Shown here piece by piece: positions 56,054-64,000 of a stretch of DNA of 64,000 nt. The stretch is taken from NCBI GenBank assembly GCA_005883305.1, contig VBAC01000001.1, forward strand, positions 1,178,001 through 1,242,000. The letters run 5' to 3'. How positions within the stretch are numbered: the stretch's first letter is position 1; each line of letters starts with the position of its first letter. The position numbers and the translations under genes were made by a program. The DNA is from Alphaproteobacteria bacterium (lineage in GTDB: Bacteria > Pseudomonadota > Alphaproteobacteria > Sphingomonadales > Sphingomonadaceae). The notes beneath the pieces were generated by a model. It did not search any database. It saw nothing but the letters and a program-made list of their open reading frames with translations, and was not told where the DNA came from.

Positions 56054-57283
56054 ATGTCTGTACGAATGGCTTTGGCAAAACTCTGCGCCTGCACCTGCGG
56101 CGGCGCGATCATCGGCGCCGGCGCGACCCATGTCGCGGAGAACCCGCCGCCCCGGCCCGCGGTCCGCTCGGCGCATGCGTGCTGCGCCGCAAGCGCTTCC
56201 CGCTCCTCTTATCGCTCTTCGTACCGCGCGAGCGGCCGCCGCCTGGTCCGCCGGACCGTCCGGCGCACCTATGCGGCGCAGCCGCAGACCGTCACCCGGA
56301 TGATCATCCCGCCGATGTTCGCGCCTCCGCCGCCTCCCGTGGCCATCGCCAGCAGCGGCGGCGGCGGCGTGCCGATCGTCATCGGCGGCTCCGGCGGCTT
56401 CTTCGGCGGCTCGGGCGGCTTCTTCTCGGGCGGCTTCTTCGGCGGCAGCTCGACCGGCGGCACGATCACCATCAACAACGGCCAGGACCAGGCCAGCTCC
56501 GGCACCAGCAGCGGCACCAGCAGCGGCGTGGTCAATCCGACCTCGGCGAGCGGATCGAGCGGCTTGACCAGCACCAGCACCAGCACCAGCACCAGCACGA
56601 GCAGCGGAACGAGCTCCGGTACCAGCAGCGGCACCAGCTCCGGCACGAGCTCCGGCACCCCGGACCAGCAGAGTGCGAGCAACGGCGGCGCCAGCGGAAC
56701 CGGCGGCATCATCATCAACATCAACAACAGCAACGAAAACAGCACCAGCACGAGCAGCGGCACGAACACCAACACCAACACTGGCGGCAACAACACCAAT
56801 ACGAACAGCAACGAGCAGGGCCAGAACCAGAACCAGAATCAAAACCAGAATCAAAACCAGAACCAGAATCAGAACGAGAATCAGAACCAGAACCAGAACC
56901 AGAACGGGTCCAGCAGCAGCTCGTCGGGCGGGCGCGGCCATCACGGCCACGGCTCGTCGGGCAGCTCCTCGTCGAGCTCGACCAGCTCCGGCACCAGCGG
57001 GTCGACCAGCTCCAGCTCCGGCGCGAGCACCGGCTCGAGCAGCTTCGGCTCCTCGGCCAGCGGAAGCACCAGCGGGTCCTCGTCGGGAAGCTCGTCGACC
57101 TCGGGCAGCTCGTCCACGTCGGGCAGCTCCTCGTCGAGCGGCAGCTCCTCGGGCTCCTCTTCGGGATCGACCGGCGGGACCCACGTTCCGGCCCCGCCGA
57201 TGATCCTCCTGTTCGGCGCCGGCGCCGCGACGCTCGTCGCCCGCGCCCGACTCGGCAAGCGCGCGAAGGCCGCCACGGCCTGA
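56054..57283 (+). CDS. Ser/Thr/Asn/Gln/Gly-rich surface protein with PEP-CTERM-like tail
   Basis: A 409-residue low-complexity protein. Residues 1-28 include a hydrophobic stretch (LAKLCACTCGGAIIGAGA), probably a signal or anchor; residues 50-75 are Arg/Ser/Tyr-rich (LVRRTVRRTY); 84-100 is a proline patch (IIPPMFAPPPPPV). Then come Gly/Phe repeats, Ser-Gly-Thr repeats, an Asn/Thr region, about 14 Gln-Asn dipeptides (257-284) and a Ser/Gly region. The C-terminus has VPAPP (378-382), a hydrophobic span and basic residues (RARLGKR), the layout of PEP-CTERM sorting signals. Export and processing of PEP-CTERM proteins depend on exosortase, not encoded here. The Asn/Gln and Gly/Ser stretches suggest an extended or amyloid-prone extracellular polymer. 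The start at 56054 fits the hydrophobic N-terminus. Confidence 0.75.
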   Translation: MSVRMALAKLCACTCGGAIIGAGATHVAENPPPRPAVRSAHACCAASASRSSYRSSYRASGRRLVRRTVRRTYAAQPQTVTRMIIPPMFAPPPPPVAIASSGGGGVPIVIGGSGGFFGGSGGFFSGGFFGGSSTGGTITINNGQDQASSGTSSGTSSGVVNPTSASGSSGLTSTSTSTSTSTSSGTSSGTSSGTSSGTSSGTPDQQSASNGGASGTGGIIININNSNENSTSTSSGTNTNTNTGGNNTNTNSNEQGQNQNQNQNQNQNQNQNQNENQNQNQNQNGSSSSSSGGRGHHGHGSSGSSSSSSTSSGTSGSTSSSSGASTGSSSFGSSASGSTSGSSSGSSSTSGSSSTSGSSSSSGSSSGSSSGSTGGTHVPAPPMILLFGAGAATLVARARLGKRAKAATA

Positions 57284-57302
57284 CCGTAGCTCCCGGGAAT
57301 TC

Positions 57303-57336
57303 AGGCCCGTCCGGATCCGTCCGGGCGGGCCTTTTT
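57303..57336 (+). terminator. intrinsic terminator of the PEP-CTERM-like gene
   Basis: The arms AGGCCCG-t-CCGGA and TCCGG-g-CGGGCCT form a 12-pair stem with one internal mismatch and a 4-base loop, followed by TTTTT. It lies 19 bases after the stop and ends at the convergent host-attachment gene. Confidence 0.88.
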
Positions 57337-57776
57337 CATTGCGCCTGAAGGATCTTTTCGATCTCCGCGACCGGCATGTTGACGAGGTCCTTGGGCACCT
57401 CCGCCAGGATGCGCTGCTCGACCGCCTTGTGATAATGCTTGCGCAGCTCGCCGAGGGTCTTCGGCGGAGCGACGATCACCAGCGCCTCGAATTCGTTGCG
57501 AAGCGCGCGCTCCTCCAGCATCGCCGCGGTGTCGGCGGCGAAGCGATTCTCCTCGAGCTGGTGGAAATCGACCTCGGTCATCGATCCGCCGTGGCCGCCG
57601 ATCACGTTCATCGCCATTCCCGCGGTGTCGCTCGCCTGCTCGTGATGGTCGGGATTGTCGCGTACCTCCTTGCGCTCCGCGCGAAGGTTCGGGAACGCGC
57701 CGTCGCCCTCGTTGCGGAAGAAAAGCGATTTCCGGCCGTCGGCGACCAGAACGAAGCTGTCGTGTGGAATATGCAT
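57336..57776 (-). CDS. host attachment (baeRF-type) family protein
   Basis: A 146-residue protein of the family called 'protein required for attachment to host cells' (COG5622), related in fold to archaeo-eukaryotic release factor 1 domains. Recognisable parts are FVLVADGRKSLFFRNEGDG, a mid-protein segment RNEFEALVIVAPPKTLGEL and the ending VPKDLVNMPVAEIEKIL. The family name comes from an Agrobacterium attachment phenotype and may mislead. GGAGCG precedes the ATG at 57776. A candidate EcfG-type promoter lies 30 bases upstream. Confidence 0.82.
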   Translation of the reverse strand: MHIPHDSFVLVADGRKSLFFRNEGDGAFPNLRAERKEVRDNPDHHEQASDTAGMAMNVIGGHGGSMTEVDFHQLEENRFAADTAAMLEERALRNEFEALVIVAPPKTLGELRKHYHKAVEQRILAEVPKDLVNMPVAEIEKILQAQ

Positions 57777-57805
57777 CGCTGCGCTCCATCTTGTCCGCCC
57801 CGATG

Positions 57806-57831
57806 AACGCCACAAGCCGCGCGATGGTTGC
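57806..57831 (-). promoter_or_regulatory. weak EcfG-like promoter candidate
   Basis: On the minus strand GCAAC, a 17-base spacer and CGTT resemble the EcfG consensus with one mismatch in the -35 element. The distance to the start at 57776 suits a short leader. Support is limited to sequence resemblance. Confidence 0.3.
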
Positions 57832-57864
57832 CCCTCCCCGCGCGTTCGCCCATAGGCGGGGCTC

Positions 57865-58632
57865 ATGCGCGTGCTCCTCACCAACGACGACGGCGTGAAC
57901 GCCACCGGCCTTCGCGTGCTGGAGGCGATCGCCCGCACGTTCACCGACGACATCTGGATCGTCGCTCCGTCGGATGAGCAATCGGGCGCCGGCCATTCGC
58001 TGACCCTGACCGTCCCGGTCCGCCTTCGAAAGCTCGGCGAACGACGCTTTTGCGTCACCGGCACGCCGACCGACGCGGTGATGATGGGCCTCGCGCATCT
58101 GATGAAGGACTCGCGACCGGATTTGATTCTGTCCGGCGTCAATCGCGGCGCGAATCTCGGCGAGGACGTCACCTATTCGGGCACGGTCTCCGCGGCGATG
58201 GAAGGGGCGCTGGCCGGCATTCCCTCGATCGCGTTGTCGCAGGGCTACGCCAGGGAAGGCATGGGCGACACCGTGCCGTTCGCCGCCGCCGAGGCCTGGG
58301 CCCGGCGCGTGCTGGAGCCGTTGCTCGCCGCCCCCTTCGCCCCGCGCACCCTGGTCAACGTGAACTTCCCCGCGCTTCCGCCCGGCGAGGTCAAGGGCAT
58401 CCGCGTCGTCCGCCAGGGCCTTCGCGACTATGGCCGCCTGAGGATCGACCGGCGCACCGACACGCGCGGCTACGATTATTACTGGTTCGGCCTTCGCCCC
58501 GTGCTCCACACGCCGGGCCACGAAACCGACCTCGAGGCGATCGCCGACGGCTATATCGCGGTGACCCCCCTCCACCTCGATCTCACCCACGAGCAGTCGC
58601 TCGCAACCCTCGCCGCCGCGTTCGAGGGTTAG
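57865..58632 (+). CDS. surE: 5'/3'-nucleotidase SurE
   Basis: A 255-residue metal-dependent nucleoside monophosphatase. The metal-binding TNDDG (D8 and D9), VAPSDEQSGAGHS with its serine and asparagine-binding region, and SGVNRGANLGEDVTYSGTV are complete. Length is standard. It is known from stationary-phase survival. It is divergent from the host-attachment gene and followed by a repeat and the potassium-channel gene. The pcm gene often linked to surE is absent here. Confidence 0.96.
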   Translation: MRVLLTNDDGVNATGLRVLEAIARTFTDDIWIVAPSDEQSGAGHSLTLTVPVRLRKLGERRFCVTGTPTDAVMMGLAHLMKDSRPDLILSGVNRGANLGEDVTYSGTVSAAMEGALAGIPSIALSQGYAREGMGDTVPFAAAEAWARRVLEPLLAAPFAPRTLVNVNFPALPPGEVKGIRVVRQGLRDYGRLRIDRRTDTRGYDYYWFGLRPVLHTPGHETDLEAIADGYIAVTPLHLDLTHEQSLATLAAAFEG

Positions 58633-58660
58633 CCACGGATCGACATAGCGAGCCTGAAGA

Positions 58661-58768
58661 CTCCCTCTCCCAAGGGGAGAGGGTTGGGGTGAGGGGTTCC
58701 GGCGTCCGCGTCCTACCGCAAGCTCCGTAAACCCCCACCCTACCCTCCCCCCTCAGGGGGAGGGATTA
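58661..58768. repeat. 108-bp palindromic repeat
   Basis: Paired CTCCCTCTCC...GGAGAGGG and CCCTCCCCCCTCAGGGGGAGGG blocks flank GGGGTGAGGGGTTCCGGCG. A diverged reverse-complement copy lies at 62275-62391. Its right end supplies a GGGGGAGGG stretch just before an ATG at 58774. Confidence 0.85.
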
Positions 58769-58878
58769 GAAAAATGAATGTCGCTTCGTCCAAGCGACGC
58801 AGTGGCGACTCCGCCCCTATCCAATCTCCGCGGCACGGATTAATCCCACGACGTGACGAACGCCGGCTCCTCCCGCTG

Positions 58879-59928
58879 ATGGCTCCGCGGCCGCGCGTGC
58901 CCGCCAGCCTTGCGCTCCGCCGCAAGAGCCCGCTGCCCGTCTGGGCCCAGATCGGCTGGCGCGCGGCGCTGGTCCTCGGCCTGCTTCTCTTCACCCTCGC
59001 GGTGCACTGGATCGAGCGCGACGGGCTTCACGACAATCTCGACGGCGAGGTCAGCTTCGTCGACGTGATCTATTTCACGATGATCAGCATCACCACCACC
59101 GGCTATGGCGACGTCGTGCCCGTGGCCGATCACACGCGGCTGTTCGACGCCCTGGTGGTGACTCCGATCCGCATCTTCTTCGTGCTGATCTTCATCGGCA
59201 CGGCCTACACCTTCGTTTTCCGCCGGACATGGGACAAATGGCAGATGGCTAGATTGCAACGGACGTTGAGCGGCCATGTGATCGTCGCGGGCTACGGCAC
59301 GAGCGGCTCGGAGGCAGTGGACGAGCTGATCGCCCGAGGCACGGCGGCGTCGAACATCGTCGTGATCGATTGCTCCGGGGAGGTGCTGGAGCGCGCGGAA
59401 GCGCTCGGCTGCGCGATCCTCCAGGCCGATGCGAGCCGCGACGAGACCCTGAACGCGGTGCACATCAACCGCGCCAGGGCGCTGGTCATCTCCGCCGGCA
59501 GCGACGACACCTCAATCCTGATCGTCCTCACCGCCCGCCACCTCGCCCCGGGCCTCACGATCAGCGTCTCCGTCCGCAACGAGGACAATGAGCTTCTCGC
59601 CCGCCAGGCCGGAGCGACCACGGTGATCAACCCGGTTAGCTTCGCCGGCCTGCTGCTCGCCGGATCGACCCACGGCGCCCATATCGCCGACTATATCGCC
59701 GATCTCGCTTCCTCCAGCGGCCGGGTCCGCCTTCACGAGCGCCTGGTGACGGACGAGGAATGCGGCAAGCCTTTGTCCGGAATCACGCGCGGGCTCGGCG
59801 TCCGCCTCTACCGCGACGGCCGGCCCTACGGCTTTTGGGAGCCGGAAGCGAAGTCTCTGATCCCCGGCGACTGCATCGTCGAGATCTTGCCGACCGCCAC
59901 GACCGAGGCCGCGCTCGGCCCGACCTGA
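58879..59928 (+). CDS. potassium channel protein with RCK (TrkA-N) domain
   Basis: A 349-residue two-span K+ channel. The first span (ALVLGLLLFTLAVHW) is followed by the pore helix and filter TTTGYGD, a second span (PIRIFFVLIFIGTAYTFVF) and a cytosolic RCK domain (HVIVAGYGTSGSEAVDELI) with a TrkA-C-like end. An upstream in-frame ATG at 58774 has a better ribosome site but adds 35 residues unlike the family and follows a repeat; the 58879 start gives the usual short N-terminus. It probably conducts K+ under control of nucleotide or ion binding. Confidence 0.9.
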   Translation: MAPRPRVPASLALRRKSPLPVWAQIGWRAALVLGLLLFTLAVHWIERDGLHDNLDGEVSFVDVIYFTMISITTTGYGDVVPVADHTRLFDALVVTPIRIFFVLIFIGTAYTFVFRRTWDKWQMARLQRTLSGHVIVAGYGTSGSEAVDELIARGTAASNIVVIDCSGEVLERAEALGCAILQADASRDETLNAVHINRARALVISAGSDDTSILIVLTARHLAPGLTISVSVRNEDNELLARQAGATTVINPVSFAGLLLAGSTHGAHIADYIADLASSSGRVRLHERLVTDEECGKPLSGITRGLGVRLYRDGRPYGFWEPEAKSLIPGDCIVEILPTATTEAALGPT

Positions 59929-59963
59929 GCGGATTCGGTCCGGCGCCCTTCCGCCAACGAAAA

Positions 59964-59993
59964 GGGGCTGAAGGATTCGAGTCCTTCAGCCCC
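59964..59993 (-). terminator. intrinsic terminator of the 54-residue secreted-peptide gene
   Basis: A perfect 12-bp stem GGGGCTGAAGGA / TCCTTCAGCCCC with a 6-base loop is followed on the minus strand by TTTTCGTT. It may also end the potassium-channel gene from the other side. Confidence 0.85.
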
Positions 59994-60038
59994 CAATCAG
60001 CTGTCGAGGCTCGCAAGCCCCGGCTGTCCGGCCCGGGC

Positions 60039-60203
60039 CTAGGGGCCGATCGGCTCGTCGACGCAGATCAGGACGCCCATCACATAGGTGCAGCCGGGCG
60101 GCAGGCCGGTCTGCGCGCGCGGCCCGTGATCCGGCGACGCGGCGCCGACCGGCGACGCGGCGGCGGCGAGCGCAAGAATTGCGACGCTAAGCAAAGCTTT
60201 CAT
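60039..60203 (-). CDS. 54-residue secreted peptide
   Basis: An ATG at 60203, preceded by GAGGAGGGG at a 3-base spacing, opens a frame of 54 codons ending in TAG. The first 22 residues form a classical signal peptide (MKALLSVAILALAAAASPVG), leaving a mature peptide of about 32 residues with two cysteines (GCTYVMGVLICVDEP) that could form a disulfide. A strong terminator lies 45 bases downstream. It has its own transcription unit by all appearances. Function is unknown. Confidence 0.7.
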   Translation of the reverse strand: MKALLSVAILALAAAASPVGAASPDHGPRAQTGLPPGCTYVMGVLICVDEPIGP

Positions 60204-60427
60204 GATCCCCTCCTCGTTTGAGTTTTATCTAAGTCCGGGAAAGACTTATTCTCGAAGGGCTAACCGGCGGCCCCGGACGTGTCAAACGCCATCGAAGGCC
60301 CGGCGCCGGCCGAATCGTCGAGATCGGACGAAAATCCGCTCGCCCGGCGCGCATTCGGCGGCGGTCCGCCCCGCTGCGGCTTTCGGCCTAGGAAAATCCG
60401 CCCGCAGCCACTATGTGGCGCGCTCCC

Positions 60428-61771
60428 ATGGAACTCGAACTCCCCTCCCCGCCCAAGGTCGGCATGGTTTCGCTCGGCTGCCCCAAGGCGCTGGTCGATT
60501 CCGAGCGCATCCTCACCAAGCTGCGCTCCGACGGCTACCAGATGTCGCCCGATTATGCCGGCGCCGACGTCGTCCTGGTCAACACCTGCGGCTTCCTCGA
60601 TTCCGCCAAGGAGGAGAGTCTCAGCGCGATCGGCGAGGCGATCGCCGAGAACGGACGGGTGATCGTCACCGGCTGCATGGGCAAGGAAGCGGAGATGATC
60701 CGCGCGCGCTTCCCCGAAGTTCTCGCGATCACCGGCGCCGCCCAATATGAGGACGTGGTCGGCGCCGTCCACGTCGCCGCGCCCATCCCGCCGAGCGCCT
60801 ATCTGAACCTGGTGCCCGACGCAGGGCTTAAGCTCACGCCGCGCCACTATTCCTATCTGAAGATTTCCGAAGGCTGCAACCATCGCTGCGCCTTCTGCAT
60901 CATCCCGTCCTTGCGCGGCGACCTCGTCAGTCGCCGCCCCGACGCGATCCTGCGCGAGGCGGAAAAGCTCGTCGCGGCCGGCACCAGAGAGCTTCTGGTG
61001 ATCAGCCAGGACACCTCGGCATACGGAGTCGATCTCAGGCACGCCTCATGGCCCTGGAAAGGCGGCGAGGTCCGCGCCCACATGACCGATCTGGCCCGCG
61101 AGCTCGGCAAGCTCGGTGCCTGGGTCCGGCTCCACTACGTCTATCCCTATCCGCACGTCGACAAGGTCGTGCCGCTGATGGCCGAGGGGCTGGTCTTGCC
61201 CTATCTCGACATCCCCTTCCAGCATGCGAGCCCCAAGGTGCTGAAGGCGATGAAGCGGCCGGCCAACGAGGCCAAGGTGCTCGAGCGCATTCGCGGCTGG
61301 CGCGAGATCTGTCCGGACATCGCCATCCGCTCGACCTTCATCGTCGGCTTCCCCGGCGAGACCGACGAGGATTTCGACTATCTGCTGCAATGGCTCGACG
61401 AGGCCCGGCTCGACCGGGTCGGCGCGTTCAAGTTCGAGCCCGTCAGCGGCGCGGCGGCCAACGATCTTCCGGGCATCGTCCCCGAAGAGGTCAAGGAGGA
61501 GCGCTACGCCCGCTTCATGGAAAAGACCGCCGCCATCTCCGCGGCGAAGCTCGCCGCAAAGGTCGGCCGGACGATCGACGTGATCGTCGACGCGGTCGGC
61601 GAGGAAGGCGGCGCCACCGGCCGCTCCAAGGCCGACGCCCCCGAAATCGATGGCGAGGTCCATCTGCGCGACTCCGGGCACCTGTCGCAGGGCGACATCG
61701 TCCCGGTCCTCATCGAGGACGCGGACGAGCACGATTTGTACGGCGTGCCCGCTCAGGCGGCGAACGCGTAA
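60428..61771 (+). CDS. rimO: ribosomal protein S12 methylthiotransferase RimO
   Basis: A 447-residue radical-SAM enzyme that adds a methylthio group to Asp89 of S12. The N-terminal UPF0004 domain has cluster cysteines C18, C54 and C83, the radical-SAM site is C150, C154, C157 (CNHRCAFC), and a TRAM domain closes the protein. The start at 60428 leaves nine residues before [11 protein letters not shown], as in relatives; an ATG 15 bases upstream is possible. Its end overlaps a convergent membrane-protein gene by 19 bases. Confidence 0.96.
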   Translation: MELELPSPPKVGMVSLGCPKALVDSERILTKLRSDGYQMSPDYAGADVVLVNTCGFLDSAKEESLSAIGEAIAENGRVIVTGCMGKEAEMIRARFPEVLAITGAAQYEDVVGAVHVAAPIPPSAYLNLVPDAGLKLTPRHYSYLKISEGCNHRCAFCIIPSLRGDLVSRRPDAILREAEKLVAAGTRELLVISQDTSAYGVDLRHASWPWKGGEVRAHMTDLARELGKLGAWVRLHYVYPYPHVDKVVPLMAEGLVLPYLDIPFQHASPKVLKAMKRPANEAKVLERIRGWREICPDIAIRSTFIVGFPGETDEDFDYLLQWLDEARLDRVGAFKFEPVSGAAANDLPGIVPEEVKEERYARFMEKTAAISAAKLAAKVGRTIDVIVDAVGEEGGATGRSKADAPEIDGEVHLRDSGHLSQGDIVPVLIEDADEHDLYGVPAQAANA

Positions 61772-62199
61772 GCCCGGCCTCCCCCGCCTTCGTCGGAGTC
61801 GTTTGCGGCCGTCCGGGTCGGGTCGCGCCTCTGCCGCCGCGCACGTGGCCTTGCGGCCCTGCGTAAGGGTGAGAGCCAGCGGGCCGCCACAACATTCCAG
61901 GCCGATTTGCCCCTAACGAGCGCGCTTATCGTCCAGGTCGCGATCAAGCCGTCGACATAGAGCGAAACGTCCCACGCCATCAGCATCGCCATGTCGGCCG
62001 ATCCGAGCAGGAGGATCACCTCGGCCCCGGCGATCATCATGCCCGCCAGCAGCGCGGCATAGATCAGGTGTCTCCGGCTCATCGCCCCGAGTCTCTCGAG
62101 CGGCGCCTCGACCAGCGCCCGATGAAGCGCGCGCGACAGCGGAATCGCGGGAAACAGCCTCATCACCACAATGACCAGCAACACGATGCCCGAGACCAT
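61753..62199 (-). CDS. small integral membrane protein of unknown function
   Basis: A 148-residue protein with three hydrophobic segments: [15 protein letters not shown] at the N-terminus, [21 protein letters not shown] in the middle and a weaker one in [19 protein letters not shown]; the C-terminal 45 residues are strongly basic and probably cytosolic. No motif is recognised. It converges on rimO. Confidence 0.6.
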   Translation of the reverse strand: MVSGIVLLVIVVMRLFPAIPLSRALHRALVEAPLERLGAMSRRHLIYAALLAGMMIAGAEVILLLGSADMAMLMAWDVSLYVDGLIATWTISALVRGKSAWNVVAARWLSPLRRAARPRARRQRRDPTRTAANDSDEGGGGRAYAFAA

Positions 62200-62274
62200 G
62201 GCGCTCTCCCTCTTGCCGGTCCGACATAAGTGCGGCGGGGGCGACTCGCTAGGTCGTACGGAAACTCAACTGTC

Positions 62275-62391
62275 TAATCCCTCCTCCTGAGGGGGAGGGT
62301 AGGGTGGGGGTTTACGGCGTTCGCGGTTATTCGCGGATGCTGGAACCCCTCACCCCAGCCCTCTCCCCACGGGAGAGGGAGCCCTATGGAC
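62275..62391. repeat. 117-bp palindromic repeat, diverged second copy
   Basis: This is a reverse-complement relative of 58661-58768: TAATCCCTCC...GGGGGAGGG, GGGTTTACGG and CCCCTCACCCC...CTCTCCC blocks recur in inverted order. It fills much of the 235-base spacer between the two membrane-protein genes. Confidence 0.85.
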
Positions 62392-62434
62392 CGCCCGTAG
62401 CCCACGCGGAGCCACGGGCGCTCCTTACGGCCTG

Positions 62435-62719
62435 TCAGCCGCCCGCCTGCTCGGACTTGCGGCCGAGAATACCGGTCGCGCCGAGGAGCGATCCGACAAA
62501 CCCGCCGGCAATGCCTCCAACGATGATGATCGAGGTGATGTCGCCCTCGGCCCAGTTGGGATGGATTTGGCGCGCGGCGAGGATCGCGGCAGCCATCGCC
62601 GCGGCCTTGCGCAGCCAGAAGGCCCACCATGGTCCCGGGCCCGGCCCGCGCGGCGGCGTTCCGCAGAAATCGTCAAACACCCAGCCAGCAGCCGCCACGA
62701 GAATATATGTTATCAACAT
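62435..62719 (-). CDS. small membrane protein of unknown function
   Basis: A 94-residue protein with an N-terminal hydrophobic span (ITYILVAAAGWVF), a Gly/Pro/Trp loop (CGTPPRGPGPGPWWAFW), a second weaker span (KAAAMAAAILAA) and a glycine-rich third (IIIVGGIAGGFVGSLLGA). GGGGGAG precedes the ATG at the right distance. The last span resembles the GlsB/YeaQ-type transglycosylase-associated proteins, a weak comparison. Confidence 0.6.
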   Translation of the reverse strand: MLITYILVAAAGWVFDDFCGTPPRGPGPGPWWAFWLRKAAAMAAAILAARQIHPNWAEGDITSIIIVGGIAGGFVGSLLGATGILGRKSEQAGG

Positions 62720-62892
62720 GCCGAACTCCCCCCTTCATCTGTGGAAACGCATACTGGTGCAGTGATCTGCGCATCCAAGTTATCGGTCCGACGGGGGCAA
62801 TTGGCAATTAATTTCTTGGCCGCAACGATTGCCCGCCCCGGGCACGCTGTTCCAGTTGGCGGCTCTCGCGCGGTTGGGCTAAGCGGGTGCGC

Positions 62893-64000
62893 ATGATCGA
62901 CCTCAAAGCGCTGCTGAAACCCGATCAGGGCCGGAATGCGATTCCACTCCAGCTCGTCGACAGGAAGGGCTTCGAGGCCTGGCTCAAGGACCAGCCCGCC
63001 CGAGTTCGCGGCGCGCTCGATGCCCAGGGCTTTCGCGGCGAGGGCTTCCAGCTTGCAATCCTCCCCGGCGAGCGCGACGAATGGTCCGCGGCGCTGGGAG
63101 TCGCCAATGTCGACGATCTCAGCCCCTGGTGCCTCGCCAAGGCCGCCGAAGCGCTTCCCGAAGGCACTTACCGCGTGGCCGGACGCGGGCCGGGGCCCGC
63201 GGTTCTCGGCTGGCTGCTGGGGCAGTACCGGTTCGATCGCTATAAAAAGGAAAAGAGGCCGGCCGGCCCGCGCGTGCTTCTCACCGACGATCCGGCGCGG
63301 ATCGGCGAGGCGGTGCTCGCGGCCGAAGCGACCTTCCTCGTCCGCGACCTCGTCAACATCCCCGCCGGGGACTTGGGTCCCGCCGAACTGGAGGCCGCCG
63401 TCCTCGCCCTCGCCGACGAAAGCGGCGCAAAGGTTACCGTCACCCGCGATCACGCCTTGGCCGAAGGCTATCCGATGATCGCCGCGGTCGGCGCCGCCGC
63501 CGCCCCGGGCCGCGAGCCGCGCCTGATCGAGCTCGAATATGGCGACCAGCGCCACCCGCGAATCGCCGTCGTCGGCAAGGGCGTCTGCTTCGATTCCGGC
63601 GGCCTCGACATCAAGCCCTCCTCCGGAATGCGGCTGATGAAGAAGGATATGGGCGGCGCTGCGCACGCTCTGGCGCTGGCGCGGATGGTGATCCACGGCA
63701 AGCTCCCGGTCCGCCTCCATTTGCTGATCCCGGCGGTCGAGAATGCCGTCTCGGCCGCCGCCTTCCGGCCGGGCGATGTACTCAAAAGCCGCAAGGGGCT
63801 GACCGTGGAGGTCGGCAACACCGATGCCGAGGGCCGCCTGATCCTCGGCGACGCTCTGGCCAAGGCGGCCGAAGGCGCCCCGGAGCTGATCCTCGATTTC
63901 GCGACCCTGACCGGCGCGGCCCGGGTCGCGCTGGGGCCGGATCTTCCGGCGACCTTCGTCAACGACGAGGCGCTCGCCGCCGAGCTGCTCGCCTGCGGCC
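62893..64000 (+). CDS. leucyl aminopeptidase family protein (M17), cut by window edge
   Basis: The first 369 codons of an M17 aminopeptidase. The N-terminal domain starts MIDLKALLKPDQG; the metallopeptidase domain has the metal/active-site segments GKGVCFDSGGLDIKPS with the catalytic lysine region (MRLMKKDMGGAA) and the hallmark NTDAEGRL with its aspartate and glutamate ligands, then DFATLTGAARVALG. It releases N-terminal residues from peptides with two metal ions. The gene continues beyond 64000; about 90 residues should be missing. Confidence 0.93.
   Translation, partial: MIDLKALLKPDQGRNAIPLQLVDRKGFEAWLKDQPARVRGALDAQGFRGEGFQLAILPGERDEWSAALGVANVDDLSPWCLAKAAEALPEGTYRVAGRGPGPAVLGWLLGQYRFDRYKKEKRPAGPRVLLTDDPARIGEAVLAAEATFLVRDLVNIPAGDLGPAELEAAVLALADESGAKVTVTRDHALAEGYPMIAAVGAAAAPGREPRLIELEYGDQRHPRIAVVGKGVCFDSGGLDIKPSSGMRLMKKDMGGAAHALALARMVIHGKLPVRLHLLIPAVENAVSAAAFRPGDVLKSRKGLTVEVGNTDAEGRLILGDALAKAAEGAPELILDFATLTGAARVALGPDLPATFVNDEALAAELLACG

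Noticed and set aside
56810-56900. Repetitive Gln-Asn codons considered as a non-coding satellite
   Set aside because: The frame is maintained through and beyond the tract to a PEP-CTERM-like end and a terminator, so it is coding.

Overview
The window is high-GC, densely packed chromosomal DNA that reads as an alphaproteobacterium of the order Sphingomonadales (Sphingomonas/Sphingosinicella-like; genus not resolvable by eye). The pointers are a DivL-type tyrosine pseudo-histidine kinase and an RcdA (DUF1465) protein from the CtrA cell-cycle circuit, a one-cysteine alphaproteobacterial DksA, the AmgK/MurU cell-wall recycling pair, paired YdcH proteins, a large TonB-dependent receptor, and many short palindromic intergenic repeats. 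There is no rRNA, CRISPR array, prophage or insertion sequence; the only RNA gene seen is tRNA-Asn(GTT) at 19939-20013.

Layout. 1-5.8 kb: a cut membrane protein, a CoxE/VWA protein, an exported unknown, and a glycosidase-galT-galK operon. 5.9-16.2 kb: NamZ exo-muramidase with a DOMON-like partner, tyrS, recG, sdhE-mfd and a secreted CHAP hydrolase, separated by palindromic repeats. 16.3-22.8 kb: a degenerate-GGDEF/EAL protein with a REP-like palindrome inserted in frame, a VapBC module, nadK, tRNA-Asn, an unusual operon encoding a 432-residue protein of nine acidic/arginine-rich modules plus a 155-residue partner, and a hemerythrin protein. 22.9-31.5 kb: secA, two small unknowns, thioredoxins downstream of addA, a 26-residue membrane micro-protein behind a long perfect palindrome, and ogt. 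31.6-41.4 kb: PilZ protein, TauE/SafE permease, and a translationally coupled operon divL-tsaE-amgK-murU followed by addB. 41.5-47.8 kb: TonB receptor, ahcY (with an operator-like palindrome and a leader hairpin), yqgE, peroxiredoxin. 48-54.5 kb: YbjN and M2-family dipeptidase, hydrolase/GFA genes, a second VapBC, thioesterase/iron alcohol dehydrogenase, rcdA. 54.5-64 kb: divergent ydcH paralogues, dksA, a Ser/Thr/Asn/Gln-rich PEP-CTERM-like surface protein, host-attachment protein, surE, K+ channel, a 54-residue secreted peptide, rimO, two membrane proteins and the start of a leucyl aminopeptidase.

How genes fit together. NamZ can release MurNAc, AmgK phosphorylates it and MurU makes UDP-MurNAc, so a peptidoglycan salvage route is represented three times. 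AddA/AddB, RecG and Mfd cover recombination and transcription-coupled repair, and Ogt direct reversal. DivL and RcdA both act on CtrA. The parts least explained by known families are the nine-module protein operon (20113-21900), the PEP-CTERM-like low-complexity protein (56054-57283), the palindrome-controlled micro-protein (30821-30948), and the in-frame REP insertion at 17475-17532.
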